DNA from: Methylocystis sp.
GTDB taxonomy: Bacteria; Pseudomonadota; Alphaproteobacteria; Rhizobiales; Beijerinckiaceae
Assembly (NCBI GenBank): GCA_022843405.1
Contig: JALHNQ010000002.1
Span: 84,040 to 148,039 of the forward strand
Direction of reading: 5' to 3'
DNA length: 64,000 nt
Part shown: positions 25,863 to 34,239 of the stretch, piece by piece
Position numbering within the stretch: position 1 is the first letter of the stretch
Layout of the letters: the number at the start of each line of letters is the position of its first letter
The notes under the pieces: model-generated
Told to the model about the DNA's origin: nothing
Seen by the model: only the letters and a program-made list of their open reading frames with translations
Database searches by the model: none
Translations under genes and position numbers: made by a program

Positions 25863-27130
25863 GATGACGCCGTTTTACCGCTCCACGGCGCTCCCGCGCC
25901 TTCAACCTCGATTTCGCGGCTCGCCTCGATCTCGTCGGACGATTCGAATCTCGGCGCCGCCGTTTGCGCGCGCGGCGCCTGATAGCGGCCCTTCCATTCG
26001 CCGCCACGGCCGCATAAATGCCGCCAGGCCGATTCAACCGTGAACCACGTATAGCACGCCGCGACGCCTGGCAAAGCAAAGGCGCGCAGCCGCGACAGGC
26101 CATAAAAGCGCAAGGTCGGCATATAGCACTGCGCCATCAGCAGCCAGGAGACGAGCGCCGTCTCGCGGGCGGGCGATTCGCCAAAAAACGCCAGAAAGGG
26201 CGGCGCGAGATAGGCGGCCGCCATGCCCAACAGCGCCCCGGCGAGACGCCAGGGCGAATAGCTGAGCTGGGCGTAGGCCGAGCGCACGACCATGCGGGAA
26301 ATGTCGGCGAGCCGCGGGTAGGCGCGCAGGCTATGAACGTCTTCGGTCAGTCCCAGCCAGATCGGCCCTTGCGCCTTCATCAGCGCGCCCAGCGCGCAAT
26401 CATCGATGAGCGCGCCGCGAATGGCGCGAAAGCCCCCCGCCGCCGCGAGCGCCTCGGGGCGCGCCAGCATCACCCCTCCCGCCGCGCCGGCCGCCGCATG
26501 GTCGGGATCATTGATGTGGCGGAACGGATAGAGCTTCTGGAAAAAGAAAATGAAGGCCGGAACGAGCCACCGCTCGGCGACGCTTTCACAGCGCAGCTTG
26601 ACCATTAGCGAGGTCAGAACGGCGCCGCGCGCCTTCGACCCCGCAACGAGACGCGCCAGCACGGTCGCCGAAAATTCGATGTCCGCGTCGCAGAACAGCA
26701 CGAAATCGGGGTCGAGCGGCAGGCTTCGCACGTAATCGAACCCGCGCTGCATCGCCGCAAGCTTTCCCGTCCAGCCCGCATCAGGCCCGCGCGAGGAGAG
26801 AATCGTCAGGCGGTCGGCAGCGCCATGCGCGGCGGCGCAGCGGCGCGCCGCTTCGGCGGTGCCGTCGTCGCTCTCGTCGTCGACCAGAATGACGTCGAAG
26901 CGGCCATGGAACTGTTGAGCGAATAGCGACGCCAGGCTCTTTTCGATGACGTCGGCTTCGTTCCGGGCCGGAACGATCGCCACGACATAGGTCAGATCGA
27001 TCGCCGGCACGGCGGGGTCTTGGCCGCCGAGGTTGCGGTCATGCTCGGTCAGCCGCCAAAATCCGCCGCGCAGCGCAATGAGATAGAGCCAGGCGAATAG
27101 CCCAATGAGGGCGATGAACATTGCGAGCAT
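25793..27130 (-). CDS. hpnB: Hopanoid biosynthesis glycosyltransferase HpnB
   Basis: The 445-residue membrane glycosyltransferase of family 2 type has an N-terminal membrane helix, VAIVPARNEADVIEKSLASL, VILVDDESDDGTAEAARR with the nucleotide-sugar Asp residues, and FVLFCDADIEF as the DXD-like site. Several C-terminal membrane segments follow (residues 295-375). It is predicted to act on extended hopanoids. The last 60 residues are charged and low-complexity, and the final 70 bases overlap hpnC, so the natural stop may have been lost by extension. Confidence 0.88.
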   Translation of the reverse strand: MLAMFIALIGLFAWLYLIALRGGFWRLTEHDRNLGGQDPAVPAIDLTYVVAIVPARNEADVIEKSLASLFAQQFHGRFDVILVDDESDDGTAEAARRCAAAHGAADRLTILSSRGPDAGWTGKLAAMQRGFDYVRSLPLDPDFVLFCDADIEFSATVLARLVAGSKARGAVLTSLMVKLRCESVAERWLVPAFIFFFQKLYPFRHINDPDHAAAGAAGGVMLARPEALAAAGGFRAIRGALIDDCALGALMKAQGPIWLGLTEDVHSLRAYPRLADISRMVVRSAYAQLSYSPWRLAGALLGMAAAYLAPPFLAFFGESPARETALVSWLLMAQCYMPTLRFYGLSRLRAFALPGVAACYTWFTVESAWRHLCGRGGEWKGRYQAPRAQTAAPRFESSDEIEASREIEVEGAGAPWSGKTASSWTLRGRVRERPIATKIFPSPPF

Positions 27131-27218
27131 GGCGAATCAGGGTGAGGATTCGACGCAGATCGCCTTCTATCACTCGCGTTCAAGCTAAACTAGAGTGGCC
27201 TCGCGCCTTCGCACAGCC

Positions 27219-27425
27219 TTAACGCTTCACCCACCCCGCCGCCGTCTTGACGTAGCTGCGCTTGACCGCGGCCCAGGCGATCCGGTGCGCCGCCTCTTCC
27301 TGCCGAGGGTCGCCGCGATGGGCGTCGAAGGCGTGATTGAACGCCTCGCGATAAATGTCCTGGGCGTGCTCGGGCAGGATGCGCTGGAGATTTTCGGGCA
27401 GGTCGGCGTTGCTGGCGTAGGGCAT
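27219..27425 (-). CDS. chaB: ChaB-family small protein
   Basis: The 68-residue protein contains LPENLQRILPEHAQDIYREAFNHAF-like spacing with the family's AHRIAWAAVKRSYVK segment. ChaB is named as a regulator of the cation antiporter ChaA, but that role is poorly established and no chaA is in this window. The ATG has a strong GGAGGTGG site. It lies 14 bases downstream of pyrF and may be co-transcribed. Confidence 0.85.
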   Translation of the reverse strand: MPYASNADLPENLQRILPEHAQDIYREAFNHAFDAHRGDPRQEEAAHRIAWAAVKRSYVKTAAGWVKR

Positions 27426-27439
27426 GCCGCCACCTCCTG

Positions 27440-28132
27440 TCAGGCGCCGGCCATCTCGCGCACGATGGCCTCGGCCGCCGCTGCGGGATCGGCCGCGCGG
27501 GTAATGGGCCTCCCAACGACAATATAGTCCGCCGAGGCGGCGATCGCCTGTCGCGGCGTCATCACCCGCTTCTGATCTCCCAGATCAGCACCTGCTGGCC
27601 GCACCCCCGGCGTCACCAGCAGCATGTCCGGGCCAACGATCGGGCGAATGGCCGCCAGCTCCATCGGCGAGAGGATGAGACCGTCGACCCGATCCTCTTT
27701 CGCCTGGCGGGCGCGTCGCGCGACGAGTTCGGCGACGCCGCAGGCGTAGCCGGCCTCCGCGAGATCGGCGTCGTCATAGGAGGTCATCACCGTCACGGCG
27801 AGCAGCTTGAGCGCGCCCTCCGACGCGCCCTGACGCGCCGCCGCCATCGTCTGAGGAAAGGCGTGGATGGTGAGAAAGTCTACGCCGAGTCTCGCGATTT
27901 GCCGCGTCGCGTGCTCCACGGTGACGCCGATGTCATGGAGCTTCAGATCGAGAAAGACGCGCTTGCCGCTTGCTTCCAATTCGTGCGCGAAATCGAAGCC
28001 GCCCGGCGCGTAGGCGAGCTCCATGCCGACCTTGAAGAAGGAGACCGTCTCGCCGAGCGCCGCAACAAGGGCGCGCGCTTCGGCGACGCTTTCCACGTCG
28101 AGCGCGACGATCAGGCGCTCGCGCGCCTTCAC
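27440..28132 (-). CDS. pyrF: Orotidine 5'-phosphate decarboxylase
   Basis: The 230-residue TIM-barrel enzyme starts with [10 protein letters not shown] and carries the catalytic [17 protein letters not shown] (D-x-K-x-x-D) near residue 62. [21 protein letters not shown] for phosphate binding and [14 protein letters not shown] at the end complete the signature. It performs the last step of UMP synthesis. Its start overlaps the preceding methyltransferase stop as ATGA. Confidence 0.94.
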   Translation of the reverse strand: MKARERLIVALDVESVAEARALVAALGETVSFFKVGMELAYAPGGFDFAHELEASGKRVFLDLKLHDIGVTVEHATRQIARLGVDFLTIHAFPQTMAAARQGASEGALKLLAVTVMTSYDDADLAEAGYACGVAELVARRARQAKEDRVDGLILSPMELAAIRPIVGPDMLLVTPGVRPAGADLGDQKRVMTPRQAIAASADYIVVGRPITRAADPAAAAEAIVREMAGA

Positions 28133-28764
28133 GCCCTGGGCTTTCCGGCGTGACCTGCCTTGCGATAGCGCCAGACCCGCGCCGGCGGAATATTGAGCAC
28201 GATCGGCGGCGATCCCTTGCCGACATAAGCGCCTTTGACGCCGTGGGCGTGCATGGGCATTGGCGATTTGGTCAGGCCGTAGGTGAATTGGATGAAGAGT
28301 CCGTCGTCGCCCATCAGTTCGAAGGACTGGTTCAGCAGTTCGACGCGATCGCGCTCGGGCCGGTTGAGGAGCGGCAGGCTCGAAACGACGCTCGCGATTT
28401 TTCCCGGAACCTTGCCGTCGAGCGTCGCCTTCAGGCCATAGGCGTCGCCCTGGACGATATTAACGCCGGGAAAGCGCTCGGCGAGCAAATGGCAGAAACG
28501 GGTCTCATATTCGACGAGCACCAGGCGCTCTGGCGCGATGCCGCGGGAAATGAGCGCCTGCGTCACCGGCCCGGTGCCGGGACCAAGTTCGACAATGTGC
28601 CCGTCTTTTTGCGGTTCGACGAAACCGGCCATTGTCTTGGCCAGCGCGCGTCCGGACGGCGAGACCGCGCCGATGAGACGCGGGTTTTCGATCCACTGAC
28701 GGATGAAGCGCGCGTTATCCACGAGGTTTACGCGCCCGCCGGCTTTTTGCGTTCTATGCGGCAA
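28129..28764 (-). CDS. PmtA-like phospholipid N-methyltransferase
   Basis: The 211-residue SAM-dependent protein begins with [21 protein letters not shown], characteristic of the rhizobial PmtA group. The SAM site is [15 protein letters not shown], and VSSLPLLN occupies the position of the KsgA-like motif. Such enzymes methylate phosphatidylethanolamine toward phosphatidylcholine; a few relatives act on rRNA, so the substrate is inference. The frame starts at TTG five bases behind GGAGG; no closer ATG precedes the homology. Confidence 0.7.
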   Translation of the reverse strand: MPHRTQKAGGRVNLVDNARFIRQWIENPRLIGAVSPSGRALAKTMAGFVEPQKDGHIVELGPGTGPVTQALISRGIAPERLVLVEYETRFCHLLAERFPGVNIVQGDAYGLKATLDGKVPGKIASVVSSLPLLNRPERDRVELLNQSFELMGDDGLFIQFTYGLTKSPMPMHAHGVKGAYVGKGSPPIVLNIPPARVWRYRKAGHAGKPRA

Positions 28765-28881
28765 AGACCCCTCCCGATCGACGCGCGATAGAGACGCGCA
28801 AACGGCCCCCGCGTTTCGAGGGCCGTTGCGCCGATGATAGGAGAGCCGCGCGCCGAATACAACGCGGCGCGCCGTCAGTCT

Positions 28882-29994
28882 CTATCCGCCAAACAAATCC
28901 TTCATCCGCGCGAAAAAGCCCGTCTCCTCGGGATGGGTGTCGTGCGAGGATTCCTCCTCGAATTCCGCGAGAAGCTCCTTCTGGCGCTTGGTGAGCTTTT
29001 GCGGCGTCTCGACGCTGATCTGCACATGCAAATCGCCGTGATCGCGCCCGCGCAAGATCGGCATGCCTTTGCCCTTGGCCTTGAGCTGGCGTCCGGACTG
29101 CGCGCCCTCGGGAATTTTGAGCTTCACCTCGGAGCCGTCGAGCGCATGGACCTTGATCTCGCCGCCAAGCGCCGCGCGCACCATCGAGATCGGCACGCGG
29201 CAGTAGAGGTCGGCGCCGTCGCGCTGGAAGAAGGGATGCGGCTTCACGGAAAGAAAGATGTAGAGGTCGCCGGCCGGCCCGCCGCGCAGGCCGGCTTCGC
29301 CTTCGCCGGCGAGCCTGATGCGCGTGCCGTCCTCGACGCCCGGCGGCACATTGACCGAAAGCGACCGTTCGACCGTTATGCGCCCCGCTCCGGAGCAGGA
29401 CGGGCAGGGGTTCTCGATGATCTCGCCGCGTCCCTGGCAGGCAGGGCATGTCCGTTCGATCGCGAAAAAGCCCTGCTGGGCGCGCACCCGCCCCATGCCG
29501 CCGCAGGTCGTGCAAGTCTTGGGCTTGGAGCCTTTTTTCGCGCCGGTCCCGGAGCAGGCCTCGCAGGTCGCCGAGGTCGGGATTTTCAGCGACGCGCTCT
29601 TGCCGTGATAGGCCTCGTCGAGGGTGATCTCCATGTTGTAGCGGAGATCCGAGCCGCGCTCGCGGCCGCCCGAGCGTCCGCGCCGGCCCATGACGTCGCC
29701 GAACAGGTCCTCGAATATATCGGCCATCGAGGCGCCGAAGCCTTCGCCGGCCCCAAAGCCGCCGCCCTGTTCGAACGCGGCATGACCGAAGCGGTCATAG
29801 GCCGCGCGCTTCTGCGGATCGCACAGACACTGATAGGCTTCGTTCAATTCCTTGAAACGCGCTTCCGCCTGCCTGTCGCCCGGGTGCCGATCAGGGTGGC
29901 ACTGCATCGCGGATTTACGGAAGGCGATTTTCAATTCGACTTCCGTCACCGTGCGGCTGACGCCGAGAACTTCGTAATAGTCGCGTTTGGACAT
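28882..29994 (-). CDS. dnaJ: Chaperone DnaJ
   Basis: The 370-residue co-chaperone has its J domain with the HPD tripeptide (CHPDRHPGD), then a Gly/Phe-rich linker. Four CxxCxGxG zinc repeats follow ([32 protein letters not shown]), then the substrate-binding C-terminal barrels. It stimulates DnaK ATPase and delivers unfolded proteins. It is separated from dnaK by a toxin-antitoxin pair and follows hepT by three bases. Confidence 0.95.
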   Translation of the reverse strand: MSKRDYYEVLGVSRTVTEVELKIAFRKSAMQCHPDRHPGDRQAEARFKELNEAYQCLCDPQKRAAYDRFGHAAFEQGGGFGAGEGFGASMADIFEDLFGDVMGRRGRSGGRERGSDLRYNMEITLDEAYHGKSASLKIPTSATCEACSGTGAKKGSKPKTCTTCGGMGRVRAQQGFFAIERTCPACQGRGEIIENPCPSCSGAGRITVERSLSVNVPPGVEDGTRIRLAGEGEAGLRGGPAGDLYIFLSVKPHPFFQRDGADLYCRVPISMVRAALGGEIKVHALDGSEVKLKIPEGAQSGRQLKAKGKGMPILRGRDHGDLHVQISVETPQKLTKRQKELLAEFEEESSHDTHPEETGFFARMKDLFGG

Positions 29995-29997
29995 TTG

Positions 29998-30390
29998 TTA
30001 GTCTTCAGGCGGTTTTTCCGAGGCTCCGCCGATCTGTTCGCCGGTCGCTTCGTACAAGGCTTCAAGGGGGATTAGCAACTCTGGCAGATCATTCTGCGCC
30101 GTTCGCCAGACGATGCGAAAGTCGAGTTCGACGTATCCATGGGCGATGCGATTGCGCATATTGATCATCTCGCGCCGTGGAAGATCGACATTCGCCGCCA
30201 CGAAGGACGGATAGGATCGCGCCAGCCGCGTCGCGGCTTCGCCGATGATAATGAGATTCATGGCGACCGCCTGCTGCGTGCGGCTGTCGGCAAGAAAGCC
30301 GTCTTCCGTCATGCCGTCGACATAGGATGTCGCGAGGCGAGCCGCCTCGAGAATCTGGTCTAGAAGCACGAAAACGTCGCCGCCCTTCAT
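29998..30390 (-). CDS. hepT: HepT-like ribonuclease toxin (HEPN, DUF86)
   Basis: The 130-residue helical protein carries RNRIAHGY near residue 79, the RX4HXY active-site motif of HepT toxins, and a QQAVAMNLIIIGEAATRL helix typical of the family. Its ATG overlaps the mntA stop as ATGA. HepT cleaves RNA and is silenced when the partner nucleotidyltransferase AMPylates its active-site tyrosine. It lies directly ahead of dnaJ. Confidence 0.85.
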   Translation of the reverse strand: MKGGDVFVLLDQILEAARLATSYVDGMTEDGFLADSRTQQAVAMNLIIIGEAATRLARSYPSFVAANVDLPRREMINMRNRIAHGYVELDFRIVWRTAQNDLPELLIPLEALYEATGEQIGGASEKPPED

Positions 30391-30677
30391 ATCGGAACAG
30401 CCTCGCCGACGACTTTCGCTCTTATGCGTTTGGGAAGCTCCAGCGGCGTCAGGAGATCGACTTTCACGCCCAAAATCTCTTCCAACTCTGCATGGAGCCC
30501 GCCCAAATCCAGCAAGGTCGCGCCGGGTAAAGCATCGACCAGAATGTCGATATCGCTGTCCTCGCGGTCACCGCCATGCAGCACCGAGCCAAAGACGCGC
30601 GGGTTGGCCGCCTTGCGGCGGCTGACAGCGGCGCGCACGGCTTCGCGATGAATTTCGAGCGCGAGAGAAGGTTTCAT
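30387..30677 (-). CDS. mntA: MntA-like minimal nucleotidyltransferase antitoxin
   Basis: The 96-residue protein is a minimal nucleotidyltransferase with GSVLHGGDREDSDIDILVD, the GSX10DXD motif. Members neutralise HepT by adding AMP to it. The gene overlaps hepT and has its own upstream gap behind dnaK. The start ATG gives the usual family length. Confidence 0.85.
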   Translation of the reverse strand: MKPSLALEIHREAVRAAVSRRKAANPRVFGSVLHGGDREDSDIDILVDALPGATLLDLGGLHAELEEILGVKVDLLTPLELPKRIRAKVVGEAVPI

Positions 30678-30839
30678 GCGTATCGCTCAACCTTATCGTC
30701 CGCTTCGAGCGGCGGTCCCATACGGAAGTCGATTGAGTGGTTCGCTGGGCGCGTCATTCCCGATCGCGCAAAGCCCGCCTCGGAAGTGACACCCAAGCAG
30801 TTCAACCAAATATCGTATGACGCATCTGAAACGCAACGG

Positions 30840-30864
30840 AACCCGGCGTTATTCGCGCCGGGTT
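30840..30864 (-). terminator. Hairpin behind dnaK
   Basis: A perfect 9-bp stem (AACCCGGCG, loop TTATTCG, CGCCGGGTT) lies about 36 bases past the dnaK stop. No clear T-run follows on the minus strand, so it may be a partial terminator or mRNA-end stabiliser. It would separate dnaK from the toxin-antitoxin pair and dnaJ. Confidence 0.5.
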
Positions 30865-30900
30865 CGCTATCGCATCGGAGCGGCGACGGCCAGCGCCGGC

Positions 30901-32796
30901 TTATTTCTTATCGTCGCCGACGTCCTTGAACTCAGCGTCGATCACGTCGTCCTTGGGCGCGTCCGGCGCGCCGGGGCTTGAAGCCTCGGCCTGCTGCGCC
31001 TTATACATCGCCTCGCCGAGCTTCATCGAGGCCTGGGCCAATTCGTTGGTCTTGGCCTTGATCGTGTCGGCGTTGTCGCCTTCGATCGCGGTCTTCAGCG
31101 AAGCGATCGCGGCTTCGATGGCGCTCTTGTCGGCGCCCGAAACCTTGTCGCCATATTCGGCGACGGATTTCTCCGCGGCGTGAATCGCCGCCTCGCCATG
31201 GTTCTTGGCGTCGACCAGTTCGCGGCGGATTTTGTCCTCCGCGGCGTGCGCCTCGGCGTCCTTCACCATCTTGTCGATGTCGCCTTCGCTTAAGCCGCCC
31301 GACGCCTGGATGCGGATCTGCTGCTCCTTGTTGGTCGCCTTGTCCTTCGCCGTGACATTGACGATGCCATTGGCGTCGATGTCGAAGGTCACCTCGATCT
31401 GCGGCATGCCGCGCGGCGCCGGCGGGATGCCGACGAGGTCGAACTGGCCCAGAAGCTTGTTGTCCGCCGCCATCTCGCGCTCGCCCTGGAAGACCCGGAT
31501 GGTGACCGCCGTCTGACTGTCTTCGGCCGTCGAGAACACTTGGCTCTTCTTGGTTGGAATCGTCGTGTTGCGGTCGATGAGGCGGGTGAAGACGCCGCCT
31601 AAGGTCTCGATGCCGAGCGAGAGCGGCGTCACGTCGAGCAGCAGCACGTCCTTCACGTCGCCCTGCAGCACGCCCGCCTGGACGGCGGCGCCGATGGCGA
31701 CCACTTCGTCGGGGTTGACGCCCTTATGCGGCTCCTTGCCGAAGAACTGCTTCACCACCTCCTGCACCTTGGGCATGCGGGTCATGCCGCCGACGAGCAC
31801 CACTTCGCCGATGTCGGCCGCGGAGAGTCCGGCGTCCTTCAAGGCTTTGCGGCAGGGCTCGACCGTGCGCTGGATGAGGTCGTCGACGAGCGCTTCGAAC
31901 TTGGCGCGCGTGAGCTTCAGCGTCAGATGCTTGGGCCCGGTGGCGTCGGCGGTGATGTAGGGCAGGTTGATCTCGGTCTGCGTCGCCGAGGAGAGTTCGA
32001 TCTTGGCCTTTTCCGCCGCTTCCTTGAGCCGCTGCAGGGCGAGCTTGTCCTTCGTCAGGTCGATGCCCTGCTCTTTCTTGAACTCGCCCGCCAGATATTC
32101 GACGAGGCGCATGTCGAAGTCCTCGCCGCCGAGGAACGTGTCGCCATTGGTCGACTTCACTTCGAAGACGCCGTCGCCGATCTCCAGGATCGACACGTCG
32201 AAAGTGCCGCCGCCGAGGTCATAGACCGCGATCGTGCCGGACTGTTTCTTGTCGAGGCCGTAGGCCAGCGCCGCAGCGGTCGGTTCGTTGATGATGCGCA
32301 GCACTTCGAGGCCGGCGATCTTGCCGGCGTCCTTGGTGGCCTGACGCTGCGCGTCGTTGAAATAGGCGGGAACGGTGATGACGGCTTGCGTGACCGTCTG
32401 GCCAAGATAGGACTCGGCCGTCTCCTTCATCTTCTGGAGAATGAAGGCTGAAATCTGCGAGGGCGAATATTGCTTGCCGGAGGCCTCGACCCAGGCGTCG
32501 CCGTTGTTCGCCTTGACGATCTTATAGGGAACGAGACCCATGTCCTTCTTGGTCATCGGGTCTTCATAGGTGCGGCCGATGAGCCGCTTGATGGCGAAGA
32601 AGGTCTTGTCGGGATTCGTCACCGCCTGACGTTTAGCGGGCTGGCCGACGAGGCGCTCGCCGTCGTCGGTGAAGGCGACAATCGAAGGCGTGGTCCTGGC
32701 GCCTTCGGCGTTTTCAATGACCTTGGGGCTCGACCCTTCCATGACGGCCACGCAGGAATTGGTCGTGCCGAGGTCGATGCCGATAATTTTTCCCAT
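30901..32796 (-). CDS. dnaK: Chaperone DnaK (Hsp70)
   Basis: The 631-residue protein starts [19 protein letters not shown] and carries the phosphate-2 loop [16 protein letters not shown], the adenosine motif [13 protein letters not shown], and the linker [16 protein letters not shown] before the substrate domain. It ends in the conserved VIDAEFKDV tail. The ATG lies behind GAAAGGA; the open frame extends 17 codons upstream without homology. Confidence 0.97.
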   Translation of the reverse strand: MGKIIGIDLGTTNSCVAVMEGSSPKVIENAEGARTTPSIVAFTDDGERLVGQPAKRQAVTNPDKTFFAIKRLIGRTYEDPMTKKDMGLVPYKIVKANNGDAWVEASGKQYSPSQISAFILQKMKETAESYLGQTVTQAVITVPAYFNDAQRQATKDAGKIAGLEVLRIINEPTAAALAYGLDKKQSGTIAVYDLGGGTFDVSILEIGDGVFEVKSTNGDTFLGGEDFDMRLVEYLAGEFKKEQGIDLTKDKLALQRLKEAAEKAKIELSSATQTEINLPYITADATGPKHLTLKLTRAKFEALVDDLIQRTVEPCRKALKDAGLSAADIGEVVLVGGMTRMPKVQEVVKQFFGKEPHKGVNPDEVVAIGAAVQAGVLQGDVKDVLLLDVTPLSLGIETLGGVFTRLIDRNTTIPTKKSQVFSTAEDSQTAVTIRVFQGEREMAADNKLLGQFDLVGIPPAPRGMPQIEVTFDIDANGIVNVTAKDKATNKEQQIRIQASGGLSEGDIDKMVKDAEAHAAEDKIRRELVDAKNHGEAAIHAAEKSVAEYGDKVSGADKSAIEAAIASLKTAIEGDNADTIKAKTNELAQASMKLGEAMYKAQQAEASSPGAPDAPKDDVIDAEFKDVGDDKK

Positions 32797-32944
32797 ATCG
32801 ATGTCCTTTCGCTGGCGAACGCCGGACCCCGAAGCGGTCCGGTTCAAAAAGGCGAAGGACAGCGGCTCGCTGTGAGCCCGCCGCGCGATCCTCCCCCTCG
32901 CTCTCCCAAGATTGTGTTGCGTTCATACGGCCGCAAGAGCAGGC

Positions 32945-32976
32945 CGCATATAGAAGAATCATTTCCTTGCGACAAG
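32945..32976 (-). promoter_or_regulatory. Candidate RpoH (heat-shock) promoter of dnaK
   Basis: On the minus strand CTTG is followed after 18 bases by TCTATATGCG, which fits the alphaproteobacterial RpoH pattern CTTG...CYTATNTNNG at nine of ten positions in the second box. The leader to dnaK would be about 140 bases. Known biology of dnaK supports this placement. Confidence 0.5.
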
Positions 32977-33049
32977 GCGTCCGGCCCCAAGCGCGCCGGC
33001 TTCGGCGGCCTGACCGAGAGTCGAGGCCAACTAAAAGCCGTGAGGGCGG

Positions 33050-33078
33050 TTGACGAATGACTGATGACTGACGATTAT
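33050..33078 (+). promoter_or_regulatory. Candidate sigma-70 promoter of the RND efflux operon
   Basis: TTGACG and GATTAT are separated by 17 bases, 53 bases ahead of the adaptor gene. The -10 box lies inside a palindrome described separately. Confidence 0.5.
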
Positions 33079-33091
33079 TAAAAGTCATCAG
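33061..33091. promoter_or_regulatory. Candidate TetR operator
   Basis: Nine-base arms CTGATGACT and AGTCATCAG form a perfect inverted repeat with a 13-base spacer, overlapping the -10 box and predicted start site. The efflux operon ends with its own TetR-type gene, whose product is the natural candidate for binding here. Confidence 0.6.
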
Positions 33092-33131
33092 CAAGAACGC
33101 CGCAGGCCCTCGCCTCAAAGGAACAAGCTGA

Positions 33132-34229
33132 ATGCTCCGCTATCATTCGCGTGCTTATGCGCTTCTCGCGCTGCTGGCTGCGGCGCTGGCCGGCTGCGAC
33201 GGCAAGGACCAACGCTCCGCAGAGGCTAGCGAGCGCGCCGAGCGCCCGGTGCTCGTCGCTCCCGCGCGCTACGCCGCCCAGTCGCAGACGCGCGAATTTG
33301 TCGCCACCATCCGGCCGAGGGTCGAGTCCGATCAGGGCTTTCGCGTCGCCGGCAAAGTGGTCAAGCGCTTCGTCGAGGTCGGGCAGCGGGTGAAGGCGGG
33401 CGATCCGATCGCGGCGCTCGACGAGCAGGACTTGCAGCTGCAGAAAGAACAGGCCGACGCCGAATTCGCCGCGGCGCGGATGGCGCAGACGCAGGCTCTG
33501 GCCGACGAGAAGCGCTCCGCCCAGCTGCGCAGCAAGGGCTGGGTCGCCCAGGCGGCGCTCGATCGGGCGCGCGCGGGCGGAGAGGAGTCGCGTGGGCGGT
33601 TCCGGCGAGCGGAACGCGCCGTCGAACTCGCCGGCAATGCGCTCGACTACGCCACGCTGCGCGCCGGCGCCGACGGCGTCGTCACCCAAACGCTCGTGGA
33701 GCCGGGGCAGGTGGTTTCGGCGGGACAGCCCGCCGTGCGCATCGCGCACGCCGGCGAATTGGAAGCCGCCGTCTCCTTGCCGGAGGCGTTCGCCGCGGCC
33801 GCGGGAAAGGGCGAGGCGAGTTTGACGCTCTGGTCGAAACCCGGCGCCGTCTACCGCGCCAAGCTGCGCGAATTGAGCCCGGCGGCGGACCCTGTCACGC
33901 GCACTTTCGCGGCGCGCTTCTCTATCCTCAATCCGGATGCCGCCGTCGCGCTCGGCATGAGCGCCACGCTGCACATTTCCGCTTCGGATGCCCAGCCCGT
34001 CGTCAGCGTGCCGCTCTCGGCGATCTACAATCAGGGGACAGGCCCTTCCCTCTGGAAGGTTGACGGCGAAGGGAACTTGCAGCTCGTTCCCGTCACCTTG
34101 GTGCGCCTTGAAGCCGACTCCGCGCTCGTCGCCGGCGGCGTCAAGGAGGGCGACAACATCGTCGTCCTTGGCGTCCACAAGCTCGATCCCAATTCAAAAG
34201 TCCGCGTGATCTCGCGGCAATCGCTTTGA
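33132..34229 (+). CDS. RND efflux periplasmic adaptor (membrane fusion lipoprotein)
   Basis: The 365-residue protein has a lipoprotein signal (LLAALAGC, Cys21), a barrel-sandwich lipoyl half-motif VAGKVVKRFVEVGQRVKAGDPI, an alpha-hairpin, and a second half-motif around DGVVTQTLVEPGQVVSAGQP. It links an inner-membrane RND pump to an outer-membrane channel. The permease follows 10 bases later. The outer-membrane component is not encoded here, so an unlinked TolC is probably used. Confidence 0.88.
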   Translation: MLRYHSRAYALLALLAAALAGCDGKDQRSAEASERAERPVLVAPARYAAQSQTREFVATIRPRVESDQGFRVAGKVVKRFVEVGQRVKAGDPIAALDEQDLQLQKEQADAEFAAARMAQTQALADEKRSAQLRSKGWVAQAALDRARAGGEESRGRFRRAERAVELAGNALDYATLRAGADGVVTQTLVEPGQVVSAGQPAVRIAHAGELEAAVSLPEAFAAAAGKGEASLTLWSKPGAVYRAKLRELSPAADPVTRTFAARFSILNPDAAVALGMSATLHISASDAQPVVSVPLSAIYNQGTGPSLWKVDGEGNLQLVPVTLVRLEADSALVAGGVKEGDNIVVLGVHKLDPNSKVRVISRQSL

Positions 34230-34239
34230 GGGTTCGGCC

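Noticed and set aside
24498..25982. A 494-codon plus-strand frame across hpnD and hpnC
   Set aside because: It opposes two recognised hopanoid genes and is dominated by Arg.
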